A program made the position numbers and the translations under genes. The notes under the pieces are model-generated. The model saw only the letters and a program-made list of their open reading frames with translations, ran no database searches and was not told the origin of the DNA. From Jimgerdemannia flammicorona (Eukaryota > Mucoromycota > Endogonomycetes > Endogonales > Endogonaceae): a DNA stretch of 22,809 bases. This document shows, one piece after another, positions 21,462 through 22,809 of the stretch (position 1 is the first letter of the stretch; every line of letters begins with the position of its first letter). The DNA lies in assembly GCA_003990745.1 (NCBI GenBank), contig RBNI01001364.1:1-22809 (forward strand), written 5' to 3'.

Positions 21462-21875
21462 ATAGTACACTTTGTCAAGTTAAGGCAATCTGCTAAGGCT
21501 CCAACCAAAGAAAGTCAAAAAGCAGCTGGATATAATCTATATGTAACTGAAGAAGCTACAGTTTCTAACTGAAAAGTCAAGTAAGTCTATACAGAAATCA
21601 GCATTCAAATCTCTGAAGGATATGTTAGAAGAATATATTGCTACAGCAGCCTATCACTGAAAGGACTCTTAGTAGAAGAAGGAGTCATTGATGAGAATTA
21701 TACAGGTGAAATTATTATCCTCATCTAAAACTATAGTTATATACCCTTCAAGATCTCTATTGGTTTTTGTATTGCCTAGATTCTATTCAAAAAAATTAAG
21801 TCAACTCTGATAGTCAAAGAAGTCTCTGAACTACTGCCTATAATCTAAGGATACAGAGGATTTGGCTCATCAAAC
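21462..21875 (+). pseudogene. dUTPase domain inside the Ty3/gypsy polyprotein (all five motifs, degraded)
   Basis: A single frame of 138 codons with five stops matches the trimeric dUTPase family (dUTP to dUMP and PPi). The approach reads VKLRQSAKAPTKES. Motif 1: AAGYNLY at 21522-21542 (family AGxDL; the Asp is now Asn, GAT to AAT). Motif 2: IYCYSSLSLKG at 21633-21665 (family RSSLAxKG). Motif 3: GVIDENYTGEI at 21681-21713, with catalytic Asp and Tyr intact. Motif 4: GFCIA-stop at 21762-21779 (family GDRIAQ; Arg as Cys, Gln as stop, both transitions). Motif 5: RGFGSSN at 21855-21875 (family RGxxGFGSTG). Spacing between motifs and total length fit a normal dUTPase. It starts 25 codons after the Gag zinc knuckle in the same frame and lies about 270 bp before the protease active site, so it was probably translated as part of a Gag-Pol or Gag-Pro fusion. 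Stops at 21570, 21582, 21726, 21777 and 21846 make this copy dead. Confidence 0.88.
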
Positions 21876-22318
21876 AAGGCCCCAGCCCAACTCACCATAA
21901 ATAAAGAAGAACAATTCTACAAGAAAATCAAAGATAGATATATACTAAGTGGTCAATACCCCTATAATATTGGAATGTACTCTTTCTGAATGATTGATGA
22001 TTGCTTCTTTTGTATCAATGAACTGGCTCAAAGGAGAACTAATAGAAGAAAAGCTCTTATAACCAAAATCACCACCATTGGATCAGACAAACTGCTTATA
22101 CTCTAAGCTTTTGTCAACCAAGCACCTGTCAAGATTATGATAGACAGTAGTGCCTAAGGCAATTTTATATAAAGAAACAGCCAACAGACTCAAGGTCCTG
22201 ACCTCTCTGATATAACAGACTCAAGCAATTGCTACAGCTGATAGAATCTCCCATATCATTAGCAAGGAAGTCTACAACCTACCCTTCTGAATTAGTAACT
22301 ACCAAGTATATATTATGC
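21876..22318 (+). pseudogene. Aspartic protease (retropepsin-like) of the Ty3/gypsy element
   Basis: Same frame as the dUTPase. A linker of about 70 codons (APAQLTINKEEQFYKKIKD, then CFFCINELAQRRTNRRKALI) leads to VNQAPVKIMIDSSA-stop-GNFI. DSSA at 22143-22154 stands at the active-site position (family D-S/T-G-A; Gly as Ser is GGT to AGT). Immediately after GNFI the reading shifts by one frame near 22170 and continues as YKETANRLKVLT and onward. The protease would mature the polyprotein. Confidence 0.75.
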
Positions 22319-22760
22319 TCCAGATCATACTACTCTCTGACAATGAAATCATCCTTGGAACCCCATGGTTAAAACAAGAGAACTTTATGATCAATTGGGT
22401 AAACCATTCTCTGATCATCAAAAAAGGATGATACAATTTCAAACTATAAGGCAAAAAAGACCCACTCAGTTCTAGTGACTCTGGTCTAAAGATCACCCAT
22501 ATCAATAAGCTATAACTCAAGAAATTGGCTAAGAAATACCTCTCTTTGCTATCTCCATCTGACCATCCAAAAGAGAACCTGAGAATCTTGAAGAAGACTT
22601 TTCCAAGATTGACAGCTATATTAGACCCTTACTTCAGAAATTCTGAGACATATTTCCAAAAAAAACTCCTAAAAGGCCTACTATCTAAAGGAGCAGTAGA
22701 CCATGCTATCAAGACTATCCCAGATATTAAGCCAGCCTTCAAGTCAATCTACCATATGTC
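22319..22760 (+). pseudogene. Protease-RT connector and RT N-terminus of the Ty3/gypsy element, truncated
   Basis: One frame (position 22319 on, codons starting at 22321) reads QIILLSDNEIILGTPWLKQE, then NFMINW, the signature hhLGxPWLxxxNPxhxW that ends the protease region. It continues through KENLRILKKTFPRLTAILDP to FDHAI-type wording (VDHAIKTIPDIKPAFKSIYH), the segment just ahead of the RT fingers. It breaks off after YHMS at 22760, where PKE would be expected. Stops within it are few (about 22429, 22447 and 22513). Confidence 0.8.
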
Positions 22761-22809
22761 TTTTTTTTTTTTTTTTTTTTTTTATATTTTTTTGACTTTT
22801 TTTTTTTTT
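22761..22809 (-). mobile_element. Poly(T) run, probable poly(A) tail of a further minus-strand LINE (E)
   Basis: 23 T (22761-22783), then ata, 7 T, gac, and T to the window end. It interrupts the gypsy RT in mid-motif, in the same way and orientation that the tails of B, C and D interrupt LINE A. No element body is visible, so a simple low-complexity run at a sequence end cannot be excluded. The sequence after the first run does not clearly match the conserved 3' end of B and C. Confidence 0.55.

Larger units (their letters stand above)
18897..22760 (+). mobile_element. Ty3/gypsy LTR retrotransposon with Gag, dUTPase, protease and start of RT (degraded, truncated)
   Basis: Plus-strand element in the order upstream region, Gag, CCHC knuckle, dUTPase, aspartic protease, RT N-terminus. 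Assignment to Ty3/gypsy rests on the Gag wording, the EIILGTPWLKQENFMINW segment after the protease, and the DHAIKTIPDIKPAFKSIYHM segment typical just before the RT fingers of this group. Nearly all stops are one transition from Gln (CAA, CAG), Arg (CGA) or Trp codons, and the DNA is markedly more AT-rich than the LINEs. It is cut at 22761 by a poly(T) run. RNase H, integrase and the 3' LTR are not in the window. Confidence 0.85.

Noticed and set aside
22299..22520. Minus-strand 73-codon open frame in the gypsy element
   Set aside because: Antisense to the protease-RT connector, whose plus-strand reading matches the family.

Overview
This window is a stack of transposable elements with no host gene that I can support. 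The elements point to a filamentous fungus, probably Dikarya, but the phylum cannot be fixed from sequence alone. The evidence is a Ty3/gypsy LTR element peppered with C-to-T and G-to-A nonsense changes (as left by RIP-like mutation), plus a family of two-ORF non-LTR retrotransposons (LINEs).

Layout. From 1 to about 18,900 the window holds minus-strand LINEs nested in each other. The oldest copy, LINE A, is split into four pieces (1-2022, 7782-10424, 16315-16415, about 17812-18896). LINE B (2023-7767) landed in A's reverse transcriptase and is flanked by a perfect 14-bp target-site duplication. LINE C (10425-16304) landed in A's ORF1 with a 10-bp duplication. Element D (16416-17796) is a short non-autonomous insertion, also in A's ORF1, with a 15-bp duplication carrying one mismatch. 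D is mostly a 9-bp minisatellite. B and C are full length: 5' UTR about 85 bp, ORF1 about 630-670 codons, a 30-40 nt gap, ORF2 about 1218 codons, 3' UTR about 62 bp with AATAAA, then poly(A), seen here as poly(T). ORF2 encodes an APE-type endonuclease, a reverse transcriptase and a C-terminal CCHC motif. I see no RNase H.

From about 18,900 to 22,760 lies an older, AT-rich, plus-strand Ty3/gypsy element. Its order is leader, unusual upstream region, Gag with a zinc knuckle, a dUTPase domain with all five family motifs recognisable, a retropepsin-like protease, and the start of RT. It is broken at 22,761 by another poly(T) run, probably the tail of a further LINE beyond the window.

The most interesting item is the dUTPase between the zinc knuckle and the protease. 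This gag-dut-pro order is the one known from betaretroviruses. It is dead in this copy but recognisable. The second is the nesting itself, which can be rejoined exactly and gives a relative age order: gypsy and A older, B, C and D younger. All LINE insertions share one orientation, each next to a pyrimidine-rich target.
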